Made by a program: the position numbers and the translations under genes
The notes under the pieces: model-generated
Seen by the model: only the letters and a program-made list of their open reading frames with translations
What the model was told of the DNA's origin: nothing
Databases searched by the model: none
Shown here: in pieces, positions 1 through 5,374 of the stretch
How the letters are laid out: every line of letters starts with the position of its first letter
Position numbering within the stretch: the first letter of the stretch is position 1
Source of the DNA: Corallincola sp.
GTDB lineage: Bacteria; Pseudomonadota; Gammaproteobacteria; Enterobacterales; Neiellaceae
Direction: 5' to 3'
Assembly: GCA_017998495.1 (NCBI GenBank)
Contig: JAGOCY010000103.1
Span: forward strand, 1 to 5,960
DNA length: 5,960 nt

Positions 1-29
1 CCCCGACTCGCCTGACCTCAACATCTCGA

Positions 30-61
30 ACCGCCCGGTGCGGTCCCGCATGCCGGGTGGT
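30..61 (+). ncRNA. Group II intron domain V hairpin
   Basis: The pairing is almost ideal. A30-G38 pair with C53-T61 in nine base pairs that include one G33-T58 wobble. T51-G52 form a two-base bulge, T39-G42 pair with C47-A50, and GTCC (43-46) is a four-base loop. A wobble inside the triad (C32, G33, C34) and a two-base bulge on the 3' side are the hallmarks of domain V, the catalytic metal-binding core. The distal helix has four pairs and the loop is not GNRA, both of which vary between bacterial lineages. Confidence 0.83.
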
Positions 62-63
62 GT

Positions 64-107
64 GGCAGGGGCCCGGCCAGCAACCGCTGGCTGGCCCCTA
101 TGCCGAT
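64..107 (+). ncRNA. Group II intron domain VI with bulged branch-point A
   Basis: The lower stem pairs G64-C66 with G102-C104, and A67 with T101 or T99. G68-C73 pair with G93-C98. C74 is unpaired, G75-C81 pair with G86-T92, and AACC (82-85) closes the loop. A100 stays unpaired on the 3' side, where the lariat branch-point adenosine sits. The predicted 3' splice site follows T107. A plain terminator is less likely because no T tract follows and domain V lies directly upstream. Confidence 0.78.
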
Positions 108-228
108 TGTCGGCCCCGCAGATCACCACCATCACTATCAGGGTGATGTTCTGCCGGGCCATCGGTTAGCTGGCGTGAGTGCGGGAGGTGATCAAGGGGT
201 GGGACTCAGCGGTGGCACAATGGCTATT
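108..228. other. Non-coding 3' exon flank of the intron
   Basis: No credible gene is seen here. Bases 130-135 (CATCAC) pair with 143-148 (GTGATG) around a seven-base loop. Bases 121-133 read GATCACCACCATC, a motif that recurs at 5946-5958 and, with one change, at 1011-1023. This is the DNA into which the group II intron was inserted, and it lies downstream of the leftward HxlR-type gene. Confidence 0.5.
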
Positions 229-247
229 TGAGGCGGCAGCCGCCTCA
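229..247 (-). terminator. Palindrome at the stop codon of the HxlR-type gene
   Basis: TGAGGCGGCAGCCGCCTCA is a perfect dyad with arms of nine bases around one central base. In RNA it would form about seven pairs with a five-base loop. The TGA stop of the leftward gene is its first three bases in the transcribed sense. On the minus strand AAATAG follows rather than a T tract, so it may be a weak terminator or a 3' end stabiliser instead of a classical intrinsic terminator. On the plus strand TTTTT follows at 252-256, but no plus-strand gene ends here. Confidence 0.4.
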
Positions 248-568
248 GGCGTTTTTGATATCGTCGTCCAGCTGTTTGATCTGGCTGATGATGGTGACCA
301 GCTTGTGGCCGGTTGTGGTCAGCACATATTCGGTTCTGGGCGGGAGTTCGGCAAACACCTGTTTATCGAGCAACCCGTAGTCGGTCAGCTTGCGCAGCCG
401 CTCGGCCAGCACTTTGGTCGAGATGCCCTGAATGTGGCGCTCCAGCGCGCCGGGCCGGCAGATACCGGCGCCCACCGCCTGCAGCACCGACACTGACCAT
501 TTACAGCCAACCACGTCTTCCAGCTGATGGTAGCGACTGGCCGTCGATGATTTTTTTATTGCTTTCAT
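245..568 (-). CDS. HxlR-family winged-helix transcriptional regulator
   Basis: This encodes 107 residues, a normal length for a single-domain HxlR regulator (YodB/HypR/QorR type), which act as dimers and often sense redox or electrophile stress. Residues 16-70 carry the signature: LEDVVGCKWSVSVLQAV where most members have GGKW, then a segment ending HIQGISTKVLAERLRKL, which is the recognition helix region, then DYGLL. PPRTEYVLTTTGHKL (76-90) is the wing and start of the last helix, and the C-terminus is helical and acidic. Cysteines are at 22 and 37. The N-terminal Cys of redox sensors such as YodB is absent at its usual place, so a thiol switch is possible but unproven. The ATG at 568 was chosen because family similarity starts right after it. 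The frame stays open to 982, but that extension crosses the divergent thioredoxin gene. No strong Shine-Dalgarno precedes the ATG. It probably controls itself and the divergent gene. Confidence 0.88.
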   Translation of the reverse strand: MKAIKKSSTASRYHQLEDVVGCKWSVSVLQAVGAGICRPGALERHIQGISTKVLAERLRKLTDYGLLDKQVFAELPPRTEYVLTTTGHKLVTIISQIKQLDDDIKNA

Positions 569-610
569 TTTCAGGAAATTACACCAAAAGGTTAGCCGGG
601 GACCGAAAAG

Positions 611-623
611 TGCCCGCTGGGCA
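611..623. promoter_or_regulatory. Inverted repeat at the putative -35 of the thioredoxin-like gene
   Basis: TGCCCgctGGGCA has perfect five-base arms around a three-base centre and overlaps a candidate -35 (618-623, TGGGCA). It lies between the two divergent genes, so it could be an operator for the HxlR-type regulator. The function is inferred from position and symmetry only. Confidence 0.3.
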
Positions 624-646
624 GGGGGTAGGGCTGTTCCTAGCAT
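618..646 (+). promoter_or_regulatory. Candidate sigma-70 promoter for the thioredoxin-like gene
   Basis: A -35 of TGGGCA (618-623) and a -10 of TAGCAT (641-646) each match four of six consensus bases, with a 17-base spacer. Transcription would start near 652-654, inside the inverted repeat at 651-667, and give a leader of about 40 bases. The match is modest and no activator site is visible. Confidence 0.35.
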
Positions 647-650
647 GCAA

Positions 651-667
651 CTGTGCATTGAGCACAG
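651..667. promoter_or_regulatory. Inverted repeat, possible operator for the HxlR-type regulator
   Basis: CTGTGCattgaGCACAG has perfect six-base arms with a five-base spacer. It covers the predicted start of transcription of the thioredoxin-like gene, where a bound dimer would block initiation. HxlR proteins bind short dyads as dimers, so the size and place fit, but the sequence does not match an operator I know. Confidence 0.4.
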
Positions 668-691
668 CGTCCACCCCACAAGGAGAGCAGT

Positions 692-928
692 ATGAAGAGC
701 AAAACCGTTTTTTACCACGCAGGTTGCCCGGTCTGCGTCGATGCGGAACAGAACCTGGCCCATGCCCTTGATCCGGCCCGATTCGCGGTTGAGATAGTCC
801 ATCTCGGCGAAGACCGAGTGCGGCTGAAAGACGCCGAAGCCGTCGGCGTTAAATCCGTGCCGGCACTGGTGATCGATGGTGCCGTCTTTCATATCAACTT
901 TGGCGCCGATCTCGCCGCCCTGAAGTAA
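692..928 (+). CDS. Small thioredoxin-like protein with a CPVC motif
   Basis: This encodes 78 residues, shorter than classical thioredoxin (about 105-110) and closer to the glutaredoxin-sized members of the superfamily. It opens with a beta strand (KTVFYHAG, 4-11) running into the redox pair CPVC (Cys12, Cys15) at the start of a helix. A second strand follows (VEIVHLG, 33-39). SVPALVIDG (55-63) carries the expected cis-proline at Pro57, and a final strand and helix end the protein. There is no signal peptide, so it should be cytoplasmic and perform thiol-disulfide exchange; the partner is unknown. The start is firm: AAGGAG at 680-685 lies six bases before the ATG. It is divergent from the HxlR-type regulator, which suggests control by it, and is followed 17 bases later by an intrinsic terminator, so it is transcribed alone. 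Confidence 0.85.
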   Translation: MKSKTVFYHAGCPVCVDAEQNLAHALDPARFAVEIVHLGEDRVRLKDAEAVGVKSVPALVIDGAVFHINFGADLAALK

Positions 929-945
929 CAGCCACCACTGCTTCC

Positions 946-978
946 AGGGGCGCTTGCCACAGGCTAAGCGCCCTTTTT
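946..978 (+). terminator. Intrinsic terminator of the thioredoxin-like gene
   Basis: GGGCGCTT (948-955) pairs with AAGCGCCC (966-973), and A946/G947 can add pairs with T974/T975. GCC (956-958) can also pair with GGC (962-964) around ACA. Five Ts follow at 974-978. The site lies 17 bases after the stop codon, a textbook position. Confidence 0.82.
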
Positions 979-1010
979 CCATCTCGCCGAAGCCTGCTCG
1001 CTTATCCCTC

Positions 1011-1023
1011 GATCACCACCAGC
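1011..1023 (+). repeat. GATCACCACCA motif, copy 2 of 3
   Basis: Reads GATCACCACCAGC. The first 11 bases match those at 121-131 and 5946-5956, and all three copies lie in non-coding DNA on the same strand. A short match like this could arise by chance; no function is assigned. Confidence 0.3.
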
Positions 1024-1071
1024 ACAACGGCAATTACCGCACGGCCAGCCGTGCCGTACGGCTTCCCACTT

Positions 1072-1247
1072 CCCCCGTTTGAGCAGCGCTCAGATCGCGC
1101 ATCAGCGAGCTCCGGCCTTGGTGCTGCTGGCAGGTCGAGGCGACAGGATGTTGCCGAGAGCGAGCGCAGTACAGGGATGTACTGTCGAGCGGCCTGCCAG
1201 CAGCACCGGAACAGGCCACAGATATCAATAGCGCTGCTCTACCGGGC
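1072..1247. repeat. Large nested inverted repeat
   Basis: Three dyads are nested around one centre. The outermost arms are GAGCAGCGCT (1081-1090) and AGCGCTGCTC (1230-1239), extended outward by CCCG (1074-1077) and CGGG (1243-1246). The middle arms are a perfect 15-base match: GGTGCTGCTGGCAGG (1120-1134) and CCTGCCAGCAGCACC (1193-1207). The core is CAGTACAgggaTGTACTG (1167-1184), seven pairs closed by a GGGA loop. The whole resembles a miniature mobile element or a dispersed intergenic repeat rather than a protein gene. No transposase or target duplication is evident. Confidence 0.65.
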
Positions 1248-1257
1248 CGCCGGGATT

Positions 1258-1287
1258 GGTAAGGGCCGGGCGGGTCCGGCCCTTGCC
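1258..1287. repeat. Strong 12-pair hairpin
   Basis: GGTAAGGGCCGG (1258-1269) pairs with CCGGCCCTTGCC (1276-1287) around a six-base loop, with one G-T wobble in the plus-sense RNA. No T tract follows on either strand. It sits directly beside the conserved element at 1291-1339 and may belong to the same repeat unit. Confidence 0.55.
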
Positions 1288-1290
1288 CGG

Positions 1291-1339
1291 CCTGCGCCGG
1301 CCGGTCGGCGCTCTTACACAAATCGCCTCGCGATTTGTC
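1291..1339 (-). repeat. Dispersed 3'-flank element, copy A
   Basis: Read on the minus strand it is nearly the same as 5775-5822 on the plus strand. It starts with a hairpin of nine pairs, ACAAATCGC and GCGATTTGT around three bases (1318-1338). It then has TAAGAGCGCCGAC and a GC-rich tail ending GGCGCAGG. Over 49 aligned bases the differences are one change in the tail, a changed hairpin loop and small changes next to the hairpin. It lies 120 bases beyond the gspB stop, in the sense of gspB transcription. Confidence 0.75.
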
Positions 1340-1390
1340 GGAATAACCGTCGCGCGCGCACAGAAGCCCGCATCCGGGCGCCCGCAGGCC

Positions 1391-1411
1391 CATGCTTAGT
1401 TACGAGAGTCG
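1391..1411 (-). repeat. Second shared block, copy A
   Basis: On the minus strand this 21-base block matches 5733-5753 of the plus strand at 16 of 21 positions, sharing TCTCGTA and a final ATG. It sits between the gspB stop and element copy A, just as its partner sits between the stop of the small downstream gene and copy B. Confidence 0.4.
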
Positions 1412-1432
1412 CCTAGCGAACGGCAAGTCGCA

Positions 1433-1447
1433 GGCGGCGATGCCGCC
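1433..1447 (-). terminator. Hairpin just past gspB, possible weak terminator
   Basis: GGCGGC (1433-1438) pairs with GCCGCC (1442-1447) around three bases, 12 bases after the gspB stop. No T tract follows on the minus strand, so a factor-independent terminator is doubtful. Confidence 0.25.
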
Positions 1448-1459
1448 AGCCAACTGCCG

Positions 1460-2323
1460 CTAGCGCCAGTCCGACAAGGCGGGCAGTGCGAATAGCTGGC
1501 CGCGGCTCGACATCACCACCTGCTGTGGCTCGATGCGCTCCAGGGTGATCTCAGGTGCGATGCGATCGCCCTCGCGGGCATCGCGGCCATTCACCCGCAC
1601 CCAGCGTTTGGCGCCGTCGGAGCTGTACAGATGCTGGGAGAACGACAACGGCGGTACCAGCTTTTGAAACTGGGGGGGCAGCGTGCCGAGCAGTGGCGCA
1701 GCCAGCGCCCGGCGTTCGGCTGGCGCTGCCGTGGCGGCTACTGCGGCTTCAAACTGCTGACGCAACAACTCACCCGTCAACGGCTGGGGCTCAGGGGTCA
1801 GCCGCTCTACCGGCTGACGGCTCACATTGGCGCTGGGCTGGCTGGCAGGAGCGCTGAAATCAGGCAGTGCGTCTTCATCCAGACTGGCACCTGCCACCTG
1901 ATAGTCGACCACATCCGGCAGCAGTGCCGGTTCCATGGCACCGGGCGGCAGCGCATCGCTGCCACGTTCGAAGTCGACAGGTGGCCAGCTCAGTGTCGCC
2001 TGATTGATGGTAGGCACTCGCCCCACTACGGCCACTGCCGGCACTGCCGGGGTGGGCACCGGTGCCACGCTGGACGGCTGACTGACCTCTGGCGCTGGCA
2101 GCGGCTGATGCTCAGCAGTCGATGGCTGCTGGCTGTACCAGCGCCAGCCGATGGCCGCCAGCAACAGCAGGGCCGCCACCACCACCAGCCACAGCGCCAG
2201 CCGCAGCAAGCGCGGTTGCCAGTCCGGCTCGGCGTACTGCACCACCACGGGCGGAGTCTGCACCAACACCTCAGGTTGGCGCTCAGGCTGAACTTTTTTC
2301 AGCGCATCAAGAATGTAGGACAT
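1460..2323 (-). CDS. gspB: Type II secretion accessory protein GspB (ExeB-like)
   Basis: This encodes 287 residues. GspB partners the ATPase GspA in the inner membrane; in Aeromonas the ExeA-ExeB complex is needed to assemble the secretin (GspD/ExeD) multimer in the outer membrane. The N-terminus MSYILDALKK is the family signature. One membrane segment spans about residues 39-60, followed by a long proline- and alanine-rich periplasmic linker (about 65-210). The conserved GspB domain fills about 212-287, with LSFSQHLYS, KRWVRVNG, REGD and ITLERIEPQQVVMSSRGQ. The Shine-Dalgarno GAGGAG overlaps the gspA stop codon and lies eight bases from the ATG at 2323, so translation is probably coupled to gspA, 12 bases upstream. 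The linker is the least conserved part in the family. The gspC-N structural genes are not in this window. Confidence 0.93.
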   Translation of the reverse strand: MSYILDALKKVQPERQPEVLVQTPPVVVQYAEPDWQPRLLRLALWLVVVAALLLLAAIGWRWYSQQPSTAEHQPLPAPEVSQPSSVAPVPTPAVPAVAVVGRVPTINQATLSWPPVDFERGSDALPPGAMEPALLPDVVDYQVAGASLDEDALPDFSAPASQPSANVSRQPVERLTPEPQPLTGELLRQQFEAAVAATAAPAERRALAAPLLGTLPPQFQKLVPPLSFSQHLYSSDGAKRWVRVNGRDAREGDRIAPEITLERIEPQQVVMSSRGQLFALPALSDWR

Positions 2324-2335
2324 GGTGCCCGCTCC

Positions 2336-3961
2336 TCAAAAGGCCACCTGTTCCAGCCAGGGGGCGTCGAGCGCCAGCACCCGGCTGAGATGGATCAGGG
2401 TCTGCACCCCGGCCACACCATCAACCTTCAGCCCCTGGGCCTGCTGAAAGCGTCGCACTTTGGCCTCCAGTTCACGATCAAACTGGCGTACTCGCCGCGG
2501 CTGTTCGCCGAGATTGAGGCTGATGCTGTTTTCCAGCCACTGCACCGCTTCACCGCTGGCGGTCCATGACAATGGCGACACATAGCCGGGCGGTGGTGAC
2601 CACAGCAGCACAAAAGCGCCCTGCCAACGATCGCGCAGCCACTGGGCATCGACATCCAGCTCATGGCCGGCCATCACCAGCCGCAGCCGCTGCTGCTGGC
2701 GGGCGATGATGGTGGCGTAAAACAGCTGGCCCTGGGCATCCAGCAGACGCACGGTGGCCGGCAGCCCCAACGCCAGCAGCGCATCGATATTGTCTTCGCG
2801 CCAGTAACACTCATGGCCCATGCTCTTGGCCGCCTGACAGCCGCCCTGCTGCGGTGCCACCAGCCCCCAGCGTTCAAACAGCACCGCCAGTGACGGCTGC
2901 AGTTCACGGCTCTGGCCGATCAGGCGGTTCAGCAGTTGCGGCTCAACCTCGCCAGGTACGGCGTTAGCGGCGGCGCCAAGGCTTGCGCTTGGCTTGGCAC
3001 TGGGTGTGGCGGTTGCGGCGGTCGGCGCCGCCGTAACCACATCGTGCACCAGCCAGGCGGCATAGCTGAGGGCAGCCACCAGCACCAGACTGGAGGCCGC
3101 TACCGCCAGCACCCCCGCCAGCGGCCAGCGGCGACGCTGCTCGAGCGGTTGATCGCTGGGCAGCAAGGCCTCGGCGGCGGCGTGGTCGATATGCTTGCGG
3201 TCGACCATGGGCGCGCTCTGGGCGTAGGCCCCAAGCAGCGAGCGGTCGCACAGCAGGTTGAGCAGGCGCGGCACCCCGCCACTAACCTGATGCAGGCGCT
3301 TGATGGCGGCCTTGGTAAACAGCGGTCGGCTGCAGCCCGCCACCGCCAGCCGGTGGCTGACATAACGCGCCACCTCGTCGAGGGTGAGCGGCAACAGGTG
3401 ATAACGGGCGGTGATGCGCTGGGCCAGCTGACGCAGTTCGCGCCGCCCCAGCAGCTGCTGCAGTTCCGGCTGACCGATCAGGATCACCTGCAGCAGCTTG
3501 CGGGTGTTGGTTTCGAGGTTGGTGAGTAGCCGCAGCTGCTCCAGCACCTGCGGTTGCAGGTGCTGAGCCTCATCGATGATCAGCACCGTCTCACGACCTC
3601 GGGCCGTATTGCCCAACAGGTGCTGGTGGAGCAGATCGGTCAGCTGCTTGAGGGTCGGCGTTGGCGGATAGGCAATGCCGAAGTCGTCGCAGATGGTGGC
3701 CAGCAGCTCCTGCTCGGTCAGGGTCGGGTTAAAGATGAAGGCGACATCGGTGTTGCCCGGCAGCTGTTCCAGCAGGCAGCGGCTGACGGTGGTCTTGCCG
3801 GTGCCCACTTCGCCGGTCAGCAGCACAAAACCGCCGCTTTCGCGCAGGCCGAAAGTGAGATGAGCCAGCGCCTCGCGGTGGCGATCACTCATGTAGAGAA
3901 ACTGCGGGTTCGGCGCGATGGAAAACGGATTCTCGGAGAGGCCGAAGTAGTGATAGTACAT
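2336..3961 (-). CDS. gspA: Type II secretion ATPase GspA (ExeA-like)
   Basis: This encodes 541 residues from the ATG at 3961. The family N-terminus, MYYHYFGLSENPFSIAP, begins there. A GTG three codons upstream (3970) is in frame, but AAGGAG lies only three bases before it, against 12 bases before the ATG; both starts are possible. Counted from the GTG, Walker A is GEVGTGKT (53-60) and Walker B is VLIIDEAQ (129-136) in an AAA domain reaching about 270. One membrane segment spans about 283-306. A periplasmic C39-peptidase-like domain spans about 345-460 (Cys378), and a peptidoglycan-binding domain spans about 487-530 (FDRELEAKVRRFQQAQGLKVDG). ATP hydrolysis with wall binding is thought to open or locate a site in the peptidoglycan for secretin assembly. 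It is the first gene of the gspAB operon and divergent from cca. Length matches Aeromonas ExeA (about 547). Confidence 0.94.
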   Translation of the reverse strand: MYYHYFGLSENPFSIAPNPQFLYMSDRHREALAHLTFGLRESGGFVLLTGEVGTGKTTVSRCLLEQLPGNTDVAFIFNPTLTEQELLATICDDFGIAYPPTPTLKQLTDLLHQHLLGNTARGRETVLIIDEAQHLQPQVLEQLRLLTNLETNTRKLLQVILIGQPELQQLLGRRELRQLAQRITARYHLLPLTLDEVARYVSHRLAVAGCSRPLFTKAAIKRLHQVSGGVPRLLNLLCDRSLLGAYAQSAPMVDRKHIDHAAAEALLPSDQPLEQRRRWPLAGVLAVAASSLVLVAALSYAAWLVHDVVTAAPTAATATPSAKPSASLGAAANAVPGEVEPQLLNRLIGQSRELQPSLAVLFERWGLVAPQQGGCQAAKSMGHECYWREDNIDALLALGLPATVRLLDAQGQLFYATIIARQQQRLRLVMAGHELDVDAQWLRDRWQGAFVLLWSPPPGYVSPLSWTASGEAVQWLENSISLNLGEQPRRVRQFDRELEAKVRRFQQAQGLKVDGVAGVQTLIHLSRVLALDAPWLEQVAF

Positions 3962-3990
3962 AGGGATCACGGGCTCCTTGGAGAGGCCAA

Positions 3991-4017
3991 GGTATAGCGT
4001 CCCCCCCGTGATGTCAA
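3991..4017 (-). promoter_or_regulatory. Candidate gspAB promoter with a G7 tract in its spacer
   Basis: On the minus strand a perfect TTGACA (-35, 4012-4017) is followed after 15 bases by TATACC (-10, 3991-3996, four of six). The spacer contains seven consecutive Gs. A 15-base spacer is shorter than the optimum of 17. The -35 overlaps that of the divergent cca promoter, so the two polymerases would compete. Confidence 0.45.
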
Positions 4018-4039
4018 AGCACTGGCGGCCCTCTATAAT
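4011..4039 (+). promoter_or_regulatory. Sigma-70 promoter of cca
   Basis: A perfect TATAAT (4034-4039) lies 17 bases after ATGTCA (4011-4016, four of six to TTGACA). Transcription should begin near 4046, giving a leader of less than 20 bases that contains little beyond the ribosome binding site. Confidence 0.6.
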
Positions 4040-4052
4040 CGCGACGTGAAGC

Positions 4053-4062
4053 AGGAGGTGAA
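4053..4062 (+). promoter_or_regulatory. Ribosome binding site that fixes the GTG start of cca
   Basis: AGGAGGTGA (4053-4061) is a full-length match to the anti-Shine-Dalgarno of 16S rRNA, ending one base before the GTG at 4063. It supports a GTG start although no ATG is available nearby. Confidence 0.75.
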
Positions 4063-5346
4063 GTGCAGGTTTATCTGGTTGGTGGCGCGGTACGCGACGC
4101 CCTGCTCGGACTGGCGGTCAGCGAGCGCGATTATGTGATCACCGGCGCCTCCCCCGAGGTGTTGCTGGGTCTTGGCTACAAACAGGTGGGCCACAGTTTT
4201 CCGGTGTTTCTCCACCCCGATAGCGGCGAGGAATATGCCCTCGCCCGCACTGAGCGCAAGAGCGGCAGCGGCCACGGCGGCTTTATCTGCGACTTCGGCC
4301 CCGAGGTCAGCCTGGAGACCGATCTGGCTCGCCGCGATCTGACCATCAATGCCATCGCCCAGAGCGCCGACGGCCAGCTGATCGATCCTTATGGCGGCCT
4401 TGACGATCTGGCCCGCCGCCAGCTGCGCCATGTGTCACCCGCCTTTGTCGAAGATCCGCTGCGGGTACTGCGGGTGGCCCGGTTTGCCGCCCGTTTTGCC
4501 CCCTTGGGATTTAGCGTGGCCAGCGACACCCTGAGCCTGATGCGCACCATCAGCGCCAGCGGCGAGCTGCAGACACTGTCGGCCGAACGGCTGTGGCAGG
4601 AGAGCGCCAAAGCGCTGGCTGGCCCCGCCCCCTGGGTCTACTTCGAACTGCTGCATCAGGTCGGCGCCCTGGATGCCATCCTGCCAGAGCTGGCGCGGCT
4701 GTGGGGGGTGCCCAATCCGCCGCTGTGGCACCCGGAGATCGACACTGGCGTCCACACCCTGATGGTGCTGCGCGCCGCCTGTCAGCTCTCCAGCGACCCG
4801 GCCATACGCTTTGCCGCCCTCTGCCATGATCTGGGCAAAGGCACCACGCCGCCGGCTGAGTGGCCCAGCCACAAAGGCCATGACGAGCGCAGCGCCCGGC
4901 TGGTGGTAGAGCTGGCGGCGCGCTGGCGTATCCCCAACCCGGTGCGCGATCTGGCAGAGCTGGTGGCTCGTCATCATGGCCGCTGCCACCGCCTGAGCGA
5001 GATGGGCAGCAGCGCCGTGATCCGCTTTCTCGATGATCTCGATGGCTGGCGCCGGCCCGAACGGCTGCTGCCCTTTGTGCTCGCCTGTACCGCCGATTAC
5101 CGCGGCCGCAGCGGCTATGAAACCGCAAGCTATCCCCAGGCCCAGCGGTTGCTACGCGCGCTGGAGATCGGCCGCCAGGTGTCAGTACAGACGATTGTCG
5201 CTGCGGGTTACAGCGGCCCGGCGGTGGGGCAACAGCTGCACCAGCGCCGGATCGCGGCGCTGCGTCGGGCCGAACGCGCGCAGGCGGTGCAACCGTCATC
5301 AAAGGTTCATGGCGAGCAGCCAGGATCGCGCCAATACTCGCCTTAA
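4063..5346 (+). CDS. cca: Multifunctional CCA-adding enzyme (tRNA nucleotidyltransferase with HD domain)
   Basis: This encodes 427 residues; the E. coli enzyme has 412. It adds or repairs the 3' CCA of tRNA from CTP and ATP without a template, and the HD domain of this subfamily adds phosphohydrolase activities. The class II nucleotidyltransferase head starts at once: YLVGGAVRD (4-12), then ERD (21-23) at the metal-binding carboxylates, where E. coli has DRD. FPVFLHP, EYALARTERKSGSG and RRDLTINAIAQ (90-100) follow. EDPLRVLRVARFAARF (130-145) completes the nucleotide-recognition region. The HD domain has HPEIDTGVH (223-231), CHDLGKG (254-260) and KGHDERS (271-277). The last 25 or so residues are a loose tail. 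The GTG start is supported by a perfect ribosome binding site and by family alignment. The gene is divergent from gspA and 28 bases upstream of a small gene that it may share a transcript with. Confidence 0.97.
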   Translation: MQVYLVGGAVRDALLGLAVSERDYVITGASPEVLLGLGYKQVGHSFPVFLHPDSGEEYALARTERKSGSGHGGFICDFGPEVSLETDLARRDLTINAIAQSADGQLIDPYGGLDDLARRQLRHVSPAFVEDPLRVLRVARFAARFAPLGFSVASDTLSLMRTISASGELQTLSAERLWQESAKALAGPAPWVYFELLHQVGALDAILPELARLWGVPNPPLWHPEIDTGVHTLMVLRAACQLSSDPAIRFAALCHDLGKGTTPPAEWPSHKGHDERSARLVVELAARWRIPNPVRDLAELVARHHGRCHRLSEMGSSAVIRFLDDLDGWRRPERLLPFVLACTADYRGRSGYETASYPQAQRLLRALEIGRQVSVQTIVAAGYSGPAVGQQLHQRRIAALRRAERAQAVQPSSKVHGEQPGSRQYSP

Positions 5347-5374
5347 CACCCACCGGCTGCGGAGCCAGCCAACC

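Larger units (their letters stand above)
1..107 (+). mobile_element. Group II intron, 3' end only (partial)
   Basis: These bases fold as the last part of a bacterial group II intron, a self-splicing retroelement RNA. A domain V hairpin (30-61) is followed by a short linker and a domain VI hairpin (64-104) with an unpaired A at 100. The sequence then reads CCGAT, so the intron probably ends at T107, seven bases after the branch A and with the usual terminal AY. Bases 1-29 would be the domain IV-V side. The earlier domains and any intron-encoded reverse transcriptase/maturase lie outside the window, so completeness cannot be judged. The domain V triad pairs as CGC rather than AGC; CGC occurs in class IIC introns, which insert next to terminator-like hairpins, but the class is not proven here. 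The 3' exon begins near 108, in non-coding DNA downstream of the HxlR-type gene. Confidence 0.82.
979..1459. other. Gene-free region rich in inverted repeats
   Basis: This 480-base stretch separates the thioredoxin-like gene from the end of gspB. Open frames here on both strands read as arginine/alanine/proline-rich sequence without a recognisable domain or a good ribosome binding site, so I call none. It holds a 16-base dyad (1039-1054, GCACGGC arms), a large nested dyad (1072-1247), a 12-pair hairpin (1258-1287), one copy of an element also present near 5800 (1291-1339), a small hairpin (1366-1379, GCCCG/CGGGC), and a hairpin close to the gspB stop (1433-1447). Confidence 0.6.

Noticed and set aside
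569..982. Upstream in-frame extension of the HxlR-type gene to 245 residues
   Set aside because: The added N-terminal part lies antisense to the well-supported thioredoxin-like gene and has no resemblance to HxlR proteins; family similarity begins just after the ATG at 568.
1034..1416. Two overlapping open frames of about 120 codons on opposite strands
   Set aside because: They run through inverted repeats, have arginine/alanine-rich composition, lack a convincing ribosome binding site and show no domain.
1631..2569. 312-codon open frame on the plus strand
   Set aside because: It is antisense to gspB and the end of gspA, both confidently identified; long antisense frames are expected in GC-rich genes.
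4123..4131. Apparent loss of a catalytic aspartate in Cca (ERD where E. coli has DRD)
   Set aside because: The change is conservative, I recall ERD in other proteobacterial Cca proteins, and every other motif is intact, so the enzyme should be active.
5033..5374. Longer version (205 residues) of the small gene after cca
   Set aside because: The extension overlaps the confidently assigned C-terminal part of cca in another frame, and the shorter ATG start has normal operon spacing.
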